Made by a program: the position numbers and the translations under genes | Part shown: piece by piece, positions 49,175-57,413 of the stretch | Position numbering within the stretch: the stretch's first letter is position 1 | Layout of the letters: every line of letters starts with the position of its first letter | Notes under the pieces: model-generated | What the model was told of the DNA's origin: nothing | What the model saw: the letters and a program-made list of their open reading frames with translations, nothing else | Database searches by the model: none | Source: a virus | DNA length: 64,000 nt | Virus record (IMG/VR): IMGVR_UViG_3300042090_002370 | Span: 99,860-163,859 of that record | Direction: 5' to 3' (one strand)

Positions 49175-50977
49175 GTGGCCGTCTACATCGAGCTCACTAC
49201 CGACGCCTTCGCCAACGTCTTCACGCGGCAGCAAGGCCAGGTCACGCCGCAGGGTCGGGCGGGTATCAGCAATGCCCGTCGTCCGCTGCGAGGGCTCGAG
49301 ATCAAGGACGACACCTACGCCATATTCAAGGTGGTGACTTCCAACGGTAATGAGCTCAACCTCATTGACAGCGGCGCTGTTGGCGGACTCAAAACCCAGA
49401 ACTCGAACTTCATCCTGCAGTCTGTTACTGAAGCGCGGATGGAGAAGCACCAGATCGTCGAGACTTTCGGCGAGTCCTATATCTTCTTCTTTGGAGAGAG
49501 CCCGCGCTTTTTGGACGTGACCGCCATCCTTGTCGATTCCTTCGACTTCAACTGGTATGCGGAATTCTGGCAGAACTACGACTTGTACTTGCGCGGTTCG
49601 AAGAGCGTAGAGAGGGGCGCTCGGACCTACCTCTTCTACGACGACAACATCGTCGAGGGATACATGCTGATGGCGCAGGCCACCAAGATGAGCGAGGCGC
49701 CGCTGCAGGCGAAGCTTACCTTCCGCCTCTTCCTCACGAACTACTCAAACATTAGCTTCATCGGGAGTGACACCTACCCAGTGCGCGCCAGTGTCACTAT
49801 CCCACCCGACGTAACGTCGACCGCAGCGGACGCATACGACTCTCCTTACGGTCAAGGTATCGGATCCGGTCTTGGTCTAGGTATCGGCATCGGCCCTGGT
49901 GGTGTACTGGGCTCGAGTCTGCAGTCTGGGCTACAGATCCAGGCTGGCATCGGCGCCTCCCTCCAGGACGGCTTCGGTGGAACCTCCCTCCTCACCGCGG
50001 CGCTTACTGCCGGCGTCCAGCCTACGGGGAACGTGGCTCTCTACGAGGCTGAGCAAAGCGCGTCGTTTAGGAACACCGGCACAGCGTTTGTGATACCACC
50101 AGAGCTCCTCGGCCTATCGCAAGAACAGGCCTTCGACGCCATTGCCGCCGGCGTACAGGAGAGCCTTGAGCCGACGACCTCACCGTTGCCGGCTGTCCCT
50201 AGAACACTACCTATACGCAGCCTCATTTCAGATAACACTGATGAGTTCACAGGGATGACGCCGCCGGCACCTGGGGCGGATGACCCTTCGACATCGGAGG
50301 CGCCGGACCTCTCGACGACGGCTATCCAACAGGTGGGCCTGTACGGTGGTAGCATCAATGACCCATCTACCTTCGGGGCACTGGGGATGGGCGCGAACTT
50401 CGGGGTTGGCGTGGGGGTTGGCATAGGCATCGGCACGGGCGGTGGAGCGTATGTGGGGGCGAGTTTCGGTGTCGCAGCCGGCGTTGGTCTGAGCAACACT
50501 TACGGCGGGATCAACGGAGGCCTGGGGTTCATAGGAGGCTCTGGTATTGGCGCATCGGCGAGCCTCAGCATCCAGCCGAATCCGCTTATCAACACTCAGT
50601 TTGCAGCGGTGGGCACTACCATCGGTACACCAGCCTACGGCAACGGGGTGCAGATTTCTGGTGGTGTCATCGCCGGCACAGGGGTTGGCGGCGGCATACC
50701 GGGTGGCATCACCACAGGTGACGGCCCACTCACCCCCGGTACCTTGCTTCAGTTCACAGGAGCCACCACCTTTCAGCCGCAGCAAGCCACAGCCCAGGGC
50801 TACGGTGCCAACATCTCGGGTCAGGGCGCATCCATCAACGTGGGTGGTACACCCAGCGCCTTCGCCATGGTGGTAAGCGTCGGAACATTGGCGACCGAGC
50901 CTGATGACGAGATCAACCTCTTCACCGGACTCGAGGGTTCCTCCAGCGACACGAACGTCACGGGGCTCAACATCTAA
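49175..50977 (+). CDS. Baseplate or tail-hub associated protein with Gly-rich C-terminus
   Basis: The protein has 600 residues from GTG 49175 (SD AGAGGT). The folded N-terminal domain (to about residue 210) contains FGESYIFFFGESPRFLDVTA then NYDLYLRGSKSVERGARTYL, resembling tail proteins that bind the end of the tube. From residue 225 the sequence becomes Gly/Ile/Thr-rich (GIGSGLGLGIGIGPGGVLGS), long low-complexity beta-like repeats. It is probably a baseplate wedge or hub part; the precise role is inferred. Confidence 0.58.
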   Translation: MAVYIELTTDAFANVFTRQQGQVTPQGRAGISNARRPLRGLEIKDDTYAIFKVVTSNGNELNLIDSGAVGGLKTQNSNFILQSVTEARMEKHQIVETFGESYIFFFGESPRFLDVTAILVDSFDFNWYAEFWQNYDLYLRGSKSVERGARTYLFYDDNIVEGYMLMAQATKMSEAPLQAKLTFRLFLTNYSNISFIGSDTYPVRASVTIPPDVTSTAADAYDSPYGQGIGSGLGLGIGIGPGGVLGSSLQSGLQIQAGIGASLQDGFGGTSLLTAALTAGVQPTGNVALYEAEQSASFRNTGTAFVIPPELLGLSQEQAFDAIAAGVQESLEPTTSPLPAVPRTLPIRSLISDNTDEFTGMTPPAPGADDPSTSEAPDLSTTAIQQVGLYGGSINDPSTFGALGMGANFGVGVGVGIGIGTGGGAYVGASFGVAAGVGLSNTYGGINGGLGFIGGSGIGASASLSIQPNPLINTQFAAVGTTIGTPAYGNGVQISGGVIAGTGVGGGIPGGITTGDGPLTPGTLLQFTGATTFQPQQATAQGYGANISGQGASINVGGTPSAFAMVVSVGTLATEPDDEINLFTGLEGSSSDTNVTGLNI

Positions 50978-53900
50978 TGTCTGCTGTCGGTCAGCGCATG
51001 AAACTGCGCCTATTCCTCGAAGGCGTAGAAGTACCAGTAATCTCAGCCACTGTGCAGGTCGTGCCGAACGCGCCGGCGGCATGCAGCATCCAGATTCCAC
51101 CGCTGGCCGAGGCGACGAGCTTCTTTTCGCGTACGCTAGTTCACCTCTTCTTCTTGGACCCCAATGAGGTCTCGTCACCCTTCGCCAGCCCTTCCCCGAT
51201 GGGCACAGCCATCACGAACACCAGTCAGAGCCCGAACCAGTACGAGATTGACCAGTTCAACAACGTCAGTCAGACCTCGCAGCAGGACATCACGAATAGC
51301 AGCTACAAGATGTTCTTCGGTGGGGAGGTGGTGGGGTTTCAATGGACGAAGAATCAGGCGCAGCGGTCACTTGTTCTACAGTGTCTCGACTGGTCCAACT
51401 ATTGGGACTACGCCTACCAGTGGAACAACACCGACCTCTTCGGCCCTGGTCTCAAGGCTATGTTTGCTGGTGGCTCGACCAATCTCTTCACAGACTTTCT
51501 CGAGGACGAGGGCTCGGCCATCATCCGTATCATTCAGACGCCAAGCATCTCGTATCCCAATCTCAAGGGGTTGCTCGGCGGCATCGTACACCTGCTCGAG
51601 GCGGTGGGCGGGAGCTACTACTACAAGACGCAAGTCGCTGGGGAGAATATCTTCTTCACCATCGCCGAGCTCCGTCTGCACATCACGCAGATGATCACGG
51701 CGTACCAGAACGACCCGACCGCCAGCCAGCTACTTGCCGCCGGCTACGACTCGCTATTCGGGCGCATGTTAGGCGGGCTAGGGCAACAGGTCTCCATCAG
51801 GCAAGCGATCAATGCGCTCATGAGCGCCATCTTCCACGAGACCTACGCCATCACTAGTCCGATGTACGTACCGGGCTCGGGCAACACGCCGAGCGGGCAG
51901 TCCACCACAAGCGTGCGGCAGGACCCGGCCAACGCCTTCATCGCAACCACGGCCGACAATCTCCTGCAGGGTATCCAGGCCGTGCAGGGGCAGCTCACAG
52001 CGTCGCCGACTGGAGTGGCAGGCTCGAGCGCCTCGGCTGCGGCCTCTCTGATTGCCTCCATCCAGCAGATGGTGGCGACCTGCAACCAGACGGCAAACGC
52101 CATTACGGCGCCGGCGGTGCTGGGCGCAAAGGCGTACTACGCCAGTGCCGCGGTGTCCCTGCAGCAGGCACAGTCGGCCGCGCAGCAGTGGGTGCCAGGC
52201 TCGAACTCCAGTATCATCAGCAAGATCAACACGTCCCTCACAACGGCAATGACATCATTGCAGAGCGCTGCGAACTTCAACGAGACGACGCCTACCAATC
52301 AGCCGGTGGCCGCTAGACTGAACAGCCAGATCTTCCGGCCCGATGTCTGGTTCAGCGCCCCTCCATGCTGCAATGTCATCTTCCCAGAGCACTACCACGC
52401 ACTCAATTACACCCGTAAGTTCCTCGAGGAGCCAACGCGGCTCTTGCTAAAGACCAATGATGAGTTCTTCGGCGAGGACGAGCTCTTCGACAGCTTCTAC
52501 TTTGCCCCCAAGGGCATCACGGTGAAGACGGGCGGCAAGGACCTCGCAGCCATCCTCTCGAACGATCTGCTAGACCACGAACTCTTCTCCGGCATCCTGC
52601 CCGTCTTCGAGAAGATGGGGGAGCTCAACATCTTCGCGGCCGAGTCTGGCACGGTACAGGGCCCGCTGGCCAAGGTGGGGCCCGCGCAGCGCTCGACGAA
52701 CTTCCTCTACTTCAAGTATCGCTTCGCGGCGCGACAGCTGCAAATCAACGGCAAGTTCAACCCATGGCTGGCACCCGGCTTCCCTGCCTTCATCATCGAC
52801 AAGTACGTCGATGCCAATACCATCGCCCTTCGACAGCAGCTCATTCAACAGAACAGCGGCGTCATCACGAACGACATCAACAATCTGCTCGGTGCGCACT
52901 TCCTCGCTAACCTCACCGAGGTCGAGCACACGCTCAGTCAGTCATCCGGGCAGACAAACCTCAACTGCTCTTATGCACGGCAGCCGTGGGAGAGCGTAGA
53001 GTTCCTGGGAACTGCTCGGGCCACACAGCCTGTTATGGTGCCGACTGGCACTGCTGGCCGTACAACAGTGGTCGCGGCAATTGGCCCTCCTCAGCCCAAT
53101 GCGCTTGGCCCTAATGGCGGCATCATCACGGCGGTACAGGATGTGACGCAGGCATACACCGGGGCCTACAACGGGACCAACTTCTCAGGGACCGCCCTGC
53201 CCTGGTACCAAGCAGCATCTCCTGGAACTGCGGGGCCCAGCGTGGTCACAGGCGTGACGGCGCCGGCGAGTGCTTATCCTGCAGCCATACTCACACCACT
53301 CGGCGTCACCACGACGCAGGCTGCGGGCACGCTAGTCATGTTCCGTGCTTACAGTGTGACTGAGACTGTGACAAGCTATACCACTACGCCGGCGGACATG
53401 CCGATGGAGGAGTACATTCGGCCGGGCTGGTACGGTTCAGTCTGGCAGTCTGGCAATATCGGACAGGCCTACCAGCAATTCTTCGGCACCGGCGCGATCA
53501 CCGACCAGTCGACCATCAACGCGGGGAACACAAGCGCGACCAACCCCAATACCATGGGGCAGCTGAAGGCCTCGCAGACCGTCAGCACGGCCACCGATGC
53601 CGACGACCCGGCTGGACAGGCGCTTGGGGTACTGCAGCTACAACAAGGCTCGAGTGTTGAGCAAGCATGCGCATTTCTAGTGCAGCTCTACTCCACTGCG
53701 CGGCAGGCCAACGTTGATATCGAAGCGTTGATTTCATCGTACACGAATCGGCCAATCGCTAGCCTTGTGGACCTTTTTGGGTCGTCCAACTTGACATTGT
53801 CGACAGATGGAACAAGCGTTGTACAAGGGGTCGAGGGTTTCCACTCACGCGCCTTTGGGAACTTTTCCGATCTATTCGGATTAGCGACACCAGCTATCTC

Positions 53901-54024
53901 ATCGATTGTTGGTATACAAAGGGGATCTGCTGCGGCGCAGAGAGCGGATACACGTGGAAGGAAGCAGGCAGCGGTGCAGGCCTACGTTCAAGCTCTACAA
54001 TTTTCTAGGGCCGTGCTTGGGTAA
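50977..54024 (+). CDS. Large baseplate hub-like protein
   Basis: The 1015-residue protein overlaps the previous stop by one base (TAATG). The N-terminal part has KLRLFLEGVEVPVISATVQV and, at about residues 115-150, FFGGEVVGFQWTKNQAQRSL then VLQCLDWSNYWDYAYQWN, a pattern seen in hub proteins related to gp27/gpD. The middle is helical with Ala/Gln-rich parts; the C-terminus is Thr/Gly-rich. It is probably the central hub at the tail tip. Confidence 0.6.
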   Translation: MSAVGQRMKLRLFLEGVEVPVISATVQVVPNAPAACSIQIPPLAEATSFFSRTLVHLFFLDPNEVSSPFASPSPMGTAITNTSQSPNQYEIDQFNNVSQTSQQDITNSSYKMFFGGEVVGFQWTKNQAQRSLVLQCLDWSNYWDYAYQWNNTDLFGPGLKAMFAGGSTNLFTDFLEDEGSAIIRIIQTPSISYPNLKGLLGGIVHLLEAVGGSYYYKTQVAGENIFFTIAELRLHITQMITAYQNDPTASQLLAAGYDSLFGRMLGGLGQQVSIRQAINALMSAIFHETYAITSPMYVPGSGNTPSGQSTTSVRQDPANAFIATTADNLLQGIQAVQGQLTASPTGVAGSSASAAASLIASIQQMVATCNQTANAITAPAVLGAKAYYASAAVSLQQAQSAAQQWVPGSNSSIISKINTSLTTAMTSLQSAANFNETTPTNQPVAARLNSQIFRPDVWFSAPPCCNVIFPEHYHALNYTRKFLEEPTRLLLKTNDEFFGEDELFDSFYFAPKGITVKTGGKDLAAILSNDLLDHELFSGILPVFEKMGELNIFAAESGTVQGPLAKVGPAQRSTNFLYFKYRFAARQLQINGKFNPWLAPGFPAFIIDKYVDANTIALRQQLIQQNSGVITNDINNLLGAHFLANLTEVEHTLSQSSGQTNLNCSYARQPWESVEFLGTARATQPVMVPTGTAGRTTVVAAIGPPQPNALGPNGGIITAVQDVTQAYTGAYNGTNFSGTALPWYQAASPGTAGPSVVTGVTAPASAYPAAILTPLGVTTTQAAGTLVMFRAYSVTETVTSYTTTPADMPMEEYIRPGWYGSVWQSGNIGQAYQQFFGTGAITDQSTINAGNTSATNPNTMGQLKASQTVSTATDADDPAGQALGVLQLQQGSSVEQACAFLVQLYSTARQANVDIEALISSYTNRPIASLVDLFGSSNLTLSTDGTSVVQGVEGFHSRAFGNFSDLFGLATPAISSIVGIQRGSAAAQRADTRGRKQAAVQAYVQALQFSRAVLG

Positions 54025-54092
54025 GATTATTTCTCTTTATGCGTTCCGAGCTAGCCTCCCCTTCTTCCACCTTGGGCTGATAACCTGTAGGC

Positions 54093-54725
54093 GTGGACCT
54101 CAAACCAGTCACGCTTGCTGCGTTCGCTGATGAGCTCGGCAAGATAGCCGCGGCGCATGGCCTCAATGTCATCAGCAAGAGTCGTAAGGGCAGCCGGCCG
54201 ATTAGCGTCTCCAAGCTGCTTCAGAAGGATCGAGAGGGGACTCTACGGAAAAGGAAGCACGCCGATGCACAGGGCAACGCTCAGGACGTTCGCGGCGATG
54301 CGTGTGACGACCCGGGTGCTGCGCAGATCCCGCACCGCAAGGGCGAGGTTCCAACAAAGGGCTCGGACGACATTTCGGTAGGGCAGAAGACGGGGATGGT
54401 TCCAGGCGCTAATACGCAGACCTCTGCTGTCACTTCCGGTGAGGACACACGCATGACGCCGAGTGTGCGACCTTCTCCTGGTGATGTACCAACCCAGGCG
54501 AACATGGCCGTCGACCAGCCGAACAACCGTATAGGGCCTCCTACTCGTGGCATCACCTTCGATCAGGCGGCCAAGAAGGTTCGAAGTGGCGATGTTCCGA
54601 CGCGCACCGAGGACATGAACAAGGTGGACCGCGGGGATATGCGGGACAATACAACAACGGTGTCTGGCCTGGGACAGAGCTCAACTGGCATCGGCGCTTT
54701 TAACAGCCCGAGCGAACACACGTAA
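54093..54725 (+). CDS. Putative virion protein with FxDELxKIA motif
   Basis: The protein has 210 residues from GTG 54093. The N-terminus reads LAAFADELGKIAAAHG, the clearest form of the short motif shared by the 54-63 kb genes. After residue 40 the sequence is disordered (Asp, Thr, Pro, Gly) with repeated VPT motifs (GEVPTKG, GDVPTQA, GDVPTRT). It may be an internal head or ejected protein. No domain is recognised. Confidence 0.5.
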   Translation: MDLKPVTLAAFADELGKIAAAHGLNVISKSRKGSRPISVSKLLQKDREGTLRKRKHADAQGNAQDVRGDACDDPGAAQIPHRKGEVPTKGSDDISVGQKTGMVPGANTQTSAVTSGEDTRMTPSVRPSPGDVPTQANMAVDQPNNRIGPPTRGITFDQAAKKVRSGDVPTRTEDMNKVDRGDMRDNTTTVSGLGQSSTGIGAFNSPSEHT

Positions 54726-54742
54726 ATTACTGCGCGCCTCCG

Positions 54743-54751
54743 GGTATAAGA
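54743..54751 (+). promoter_or_regulatory. GGNATAAGR promoter-like motif
   Basis: GGTATAAGA lies 15 bp before ATG 54767 and is followed by ACCTCGGAGG, very similar to the leaders at 25275 (ACCCTGGAGG) and 63476 (ACCTTGAGG). Confidence 0.55.
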
Positions 54752-54766
54752 ACCTCGGAGGTTATC

Positions 54767-55174
54767 ATGTCTACAATTGATCTCAATTCATTGACGTTGG
54801 GGCAGCTGAAGGAAATCAAGGCACTGCTTGGCGTGCGGTCTTGTAAGGTCAAGGCTAAGCCAGCAAGCGGGTTCTGGACGGAGTCTTTCGAGGAGGAGGG
54901 CCCGGTCATCGTACGGAGTTACGGTGCCGGCGTTTTCTTCGGGTACCTATCCAAGAAGCGCGACAACGAAGTTCTACTTCTTCGGTGCAGGCGAATCTGG
55001 GTGTGGAAAGGCGCGAACACTTTGAGCGAGCTGGCGCGTCATGGCCTATTGCCGGAGGGGTCGAGAGTCTCAGAGCGCACTGCTAAGCATCGTGTGTTGG
55101 ACGTAATTGAGATTATCGACGTCACGCATGAAGCCATGAGGGTTTTGGAGTCCGCCGTGTGGAGCACAAAATGA
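54767..55174 (+). CDS. Small conserved phage protein, paralog of the 63516 gene
   Basis: The 135-residue protein begins STIDLNSLTLGQLKEIKALL. Like the gene at 63516 it has a 'D-L-T-x-x-Q-x-x-EI' start, an RS-K-K segment, and then VIVRSYGAGVFFGYL followed by strands and a W. Both are preceded by the same motif and followed by a hexanucleotide-repeat gene. The 63516 protein keeps the better-conserved family pattern (IVRTVT, TGRF, VGRGAI); this one is diverged. The function is unknown. Confidence 0.55.
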   Translation: MSTIDLNSLTLGQLKEIKALLGVRSCKVKAKPASGFWTESFEEEGPVIVRSYGAGVFFGYLSKKRDNEVLLLRCRRIWVWKGANTLSELARHGLLPEGSRVSERTAKHRVLDVIEIIDVTHEAMRVLESAVWSTK

Positions 55175-55428
55175 AACGCGGTCGCCGTGTTTTCGGATAC
55201 GGATACGGATACGGAGACGGAGGCGGATACGGAAGCGGAGACGGAAGCGGATACGGATACGGAAGCGGAAGCGGAAGCGGATACGGAGACGGAGGCGGAA
55301 GCGGAGGCGGAAGCGGAGGCGGAGACGGAGGCGGAGACGGAGGCGGAGGCGGATACGGATACGGAAGCGGAAGCGGAAGCGGATACGGAGACGGAAGCGG
55401 AGGCGGAAGCGGAGGCGGAAGCGCGTAA
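55171..55428 (+). CDS. Gly-Tyr/Ser/Asp repeat protein
   Basis: The protein has 85 residues from ATG 55171, overlapping the previous stop (ATGA, SD TGGAG). After a basic start (MKRGRRVF) the rest is 38 dipeptides Gly-X, with X = Tyr, Ser, Asp or Gly, encoded by hexamers GGA-TAC, GGA-AGC, GGA-GAC and GGA-GGC. It ends at a strong terminator. It may be a flexible or adhesive tail, or DNA-coating peptide; no function is established. Confidence 0.55.
   Translation: MKRGRRVFGYGYGYGDGGGYGSGDGSGYGYGSGSGSGYGDGGGSGGGSGGGDGGGDGGGGGYGYGSGSGSGYGDGSGGGSGGGSA
55195..55422 (+). repeat. 38 tandem hexanucleotides GGA(T/A/G)(A/G)C
   Basis: All 38 units keep GGA at the first and C at the sixth position; only positions 4 and 5 vary, among TA, AG, GA and GG. 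The array is uninterrupted and in frame. A long Pro-rich frame on the opposite strand is its mirror. Confidence 0.95.
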
Positions 55429-55430
55429 CT

Positions 55431-55460
55431 AAAAAAGGAGGGCCGCGGCCCTCCTTTTTT
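55431..55460. terminator. Bidirectional terminator
   Basis: AAAAAAGGAGGGCC and GGCCCTCCTTTTTT (55431-55444 and 55447-55460) form a perfect 14-bp stem around GC, with a T-run to 55461 and then AGCCGCGCAGCAT, a degenerate form of the TAGCTACGCAT motif. Confidence 0.88.
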
Positions 55461-55521
55461 TAGCCGCGCAGCATCTGTAGCGCGCTTCCGAGGGCAAGCA
55501 CCCAGATGGTACGCTGCGTAT

Positions 55522-55956
55522 ATGGGCTTCATCGCTGCCACGCTCAACGGGCTTGTTTATGAGCTGGCCAAGATCGCGGCCTTCGCCAACGCAATGCAGC
55601 CGCCAGCGAGTCCGCAGGCGACGCAGATGGGCCCTATGCCTGGGCCGCAGCGCGTTCCGAGTATCAACGAGGCCGCCGTCGGCAGCGCGAACTACAAGAT
55701 GTACCTGCCGACGGTGGTGGCGGACATGCAGGCCCGTGCAGCAACTCCTACTATTCGCCCCGGCATGGCCGTAACGCCCAAAACCATTCCGGCGGCCGCG
55801 GGGGCACTTCCCCGTGCTGTAAGCGGTACGGTGCCTAAGCCCACCAGTATCCTGGGTGCAGCCGCTCGCGCTACTGTACGAGAGCCCTCTTCGTTCCCAG
55901 TTTCTATCGCTAAGACCATCTCGGCCCCGGCTGCCCGCATGGCAGCGCATCTGTAG
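55522..55956 (+). CDS. Putative virion protein with FxxELxKIA motif
   Basis: This 144-residue protein begins GFIAATLNGLVYELAKIAAF, matching the short motif. The rest is Ala/Pro-rich and probably disordered. GGTACGCT 6 bp before the start region may be a -10 box, as at 19499. It is the first gene of a co-directional run to 60832. Confidence 0.5.
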   Translation: MGFIAATLNGLVYELAKIAAFANAMQPPASPQATQMGPMPGPQRVPSINEAAVGSANYKMYLPTVVADMQARAATPTIRPGMAVTPKTIPAAAGALPRAVSGTVPKPTSILGAAARATVREPSSFPVSIAKTISAPAARMAAHL

Positions 55957-55964
55957 GAGCACAC

Positions 55965-56651
55965 ATGAATCTGGAAGTCGCGCAGGCTGCATTCAAGGAC
56001 GAGCTAGAGAAGATTTCCTTCGCCATTACGGAGAAGGGGCACAAGTTCGACGCGGAGAAGCACCGCATCTTGGCGGAGCAGAGCGCGGCTTTGGATGCAC
56101 TGTACCAGCAGTACGGCGGACTAAGCGCGCCCGGCGACCCTGCAACGTTTGGCGGCGTTCTCCGATTCGGCCCCGATCAGGAGGAGGGGGCACACCGTCA
56201 TCATGAGTACGTGCAGAAAATGCACGAGATGGGCGCCAATGCATGGAACCCATTAGGTGGCATTCTGACACCCAGTTCATATGAAGAAGGCGGAACAAGC
56301 GGGCTGTTTTCTCAGCTTGGTAGGGTCTCCCCTAAACCAGTGCAGAAGATCGCTGCTGTCCTCACCGCACAAACGCTCTCCTCCTTCTCCACAGAGATGC
56401 AGAAGATCGGTGGCTGCACGAAGCTTGCTGAAGAGCTCACATCAGAAGCCAGGTCGAAGCTCCCAGGCAAGGACTTCGCGGTCAAGGCCAAGAAGTCGAA
56501 CACGGGCCAAGAGGCTTACCCCATACCGGACCGCCAACATGCTCGATCAGCGCTGGGCTTCGCCAAGATGCACGGTGACTCCGCTGATCTCTCAGCAGTG
56601 CGGGCGAAGATCAAGTCGAAGTTCCCGGACATGCTCGCCGGCGAGAAGTAG
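55965..56651 (+). CDS. Putative virion protein with motif and C-terminal packaged-protein domain
   Basis: This 228-residue protein has SD TAGGAGCACAC. It begins EVAQAAFKDELEKISFAITE (motif) and has a second copy in SSFSTEMQKIGG. The last 65 residues (SKLPGKDFAVKAKK ... YPIPDRQHARSALGFAKMHG) follow a pattern LPxxxFA...YPIxDxxHARxAL that recurs at the C-terminus of phage and prophage proteins. That match is from memory. The role is probably in virions; the mechanism is unknown. Confidence 0.52.
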   Translation: MNLEVAQAAFKDELEKISFAITEKGHKFDAEKHRILAEQSAALDALYQQYGGLSAPGDPATFGGVLRFGPDQEEGAHRHHEYVQKMHEMGANAWNPLGGILTPSSYEEGGTSGLFSQLGRVSPKPVQKIAAVLTAQTLSSFSTEMQKIGGCTKLAEELTSEARSKLPGKDFAVKAKKSNTGQEAYPIPDRQHARSALGFAKMHGDSADLSAVRAKIKSKFPDMLAGEK

Positions 56652-56656
56652 CAGTC

Positions 56657-57304
56657 ATGGGTCTTCTTCAACGTTTTGGACAAGGGGCGCTAGAGCATAA
56701 GACCGAACTTGCCGGTCTCGGCATTCTTGCGGCGCCTAGTGTCGATGAGGCGCAGGCGCACATCCGTGCTGGACTTGCTGGTGACTACAACCATGAAGGC
56801 GTGAAGAAGAGAACGCTGCTACCGAGCGCAGTGAAACCGGCTACTGAGATCGGTGGTCTCGGTGTTCTAGCGTTACCTTCAGCTGCACATCTGCTCTCCA
56901 AACACGCTGTGGCTGGCCTATTCGACGAGCTTGTAAAGCTCTCGGCGATTACCGACGACGAGGCTCGCCGCTCTCTTGATCGTTATGACCAGCTGCAGAA
57001 GTCTGCGCCTACTGCTGGTCAGGCGCTACGTTATGGCGCTCTGGGTGTTGGCGCAGGGTCATTGGGCAGCGCAGTAAAGAGCACCATCGAACATGGACGG
57101 CTGCCATCGGCACGTGGAGCACTGGGCAGTGCAGCGTCGAACGCTATTGTAGCTGGAGCACTGCCGTTCATTCGCAGCACACTAGACCGTTCTGCGGAGA
57201 AGAGGACGCTCAAAGGCTACCTAGCTCAGGAGCACGTTGGTAACTACGCGCCAAATCAAGGCGCCTCGACGGACGTCGGCACGCCAACGGGATTGAGTCG
57301 GTAG
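56657..57304 (+). CDS. Putative virion protein with motif and glycine-rich segments
   Basis: The 215-residue protein contains HAVAGLFDELVKLSAITDDE near residue 90 (motif) and hydrophobic Gly/Ala segments (YGALGVGAGSLGSAV, NAIVAGALPFIRST). It begins 5 bp after the preceding stop. It may be a membrane-interacting ejected protein; the function is unknown. Confidence 0.5.
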   Translation: MGLLQRFGQGALEHKTELAGLGILAAPSVDEAQAHIRAGLAGDYNHEGVKKRTLLPSAVKPATEIGGLGVLALPSAAHLLSKHAVAGLFDELVKLSAITDDEARRSLDRYDQLQKSAPTAGQALRYGALGVGAGSLGSAVKSTIEHGRLPSARGALGSAASNAIVAGALPFIRSTLDRSAEKRTLKGYLAQEHVGNYAPNQGASTDVGTPTGLSR

Positions 57305-57311
57305 AACGACA

Positions 57312-57413
57312 ATGCCTAAGTGGGTACATGACAGGTCGGCTAGGATTCGCGCCGCCAACCCTGACATGCCAGAAGGAGAAGGCGAAGATGAGATACAAAA
57401 CACCTGGAGATGA
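57312..57413 (+). pseudogene. Short open frame resembling a broken MPKWVHDR-type N-terminus
   Basis: A 33-codon frame reads MPKWVHDRSARIRAANPDMP and then GE-rich sequence to TGA 57411. Its start resembles a common phage motif (MPxWVHDRAxxIxAxNPxMP) usually followed by KYKTP-like sequence. The next gene, in another frame, begins RYKTPGDDQKTAE. The two frames may once have been one protein, now split by a frameshift near 57370, or may be overlapping genes. Confidence 0.35.

Noticed and set aside
55122-55547. Pro-rich minus-strand frame over the hexamer array
   Set aside because: It is the reverse complement of the GGANNC repeat and runs through the bidirectional terminator; no start signal.
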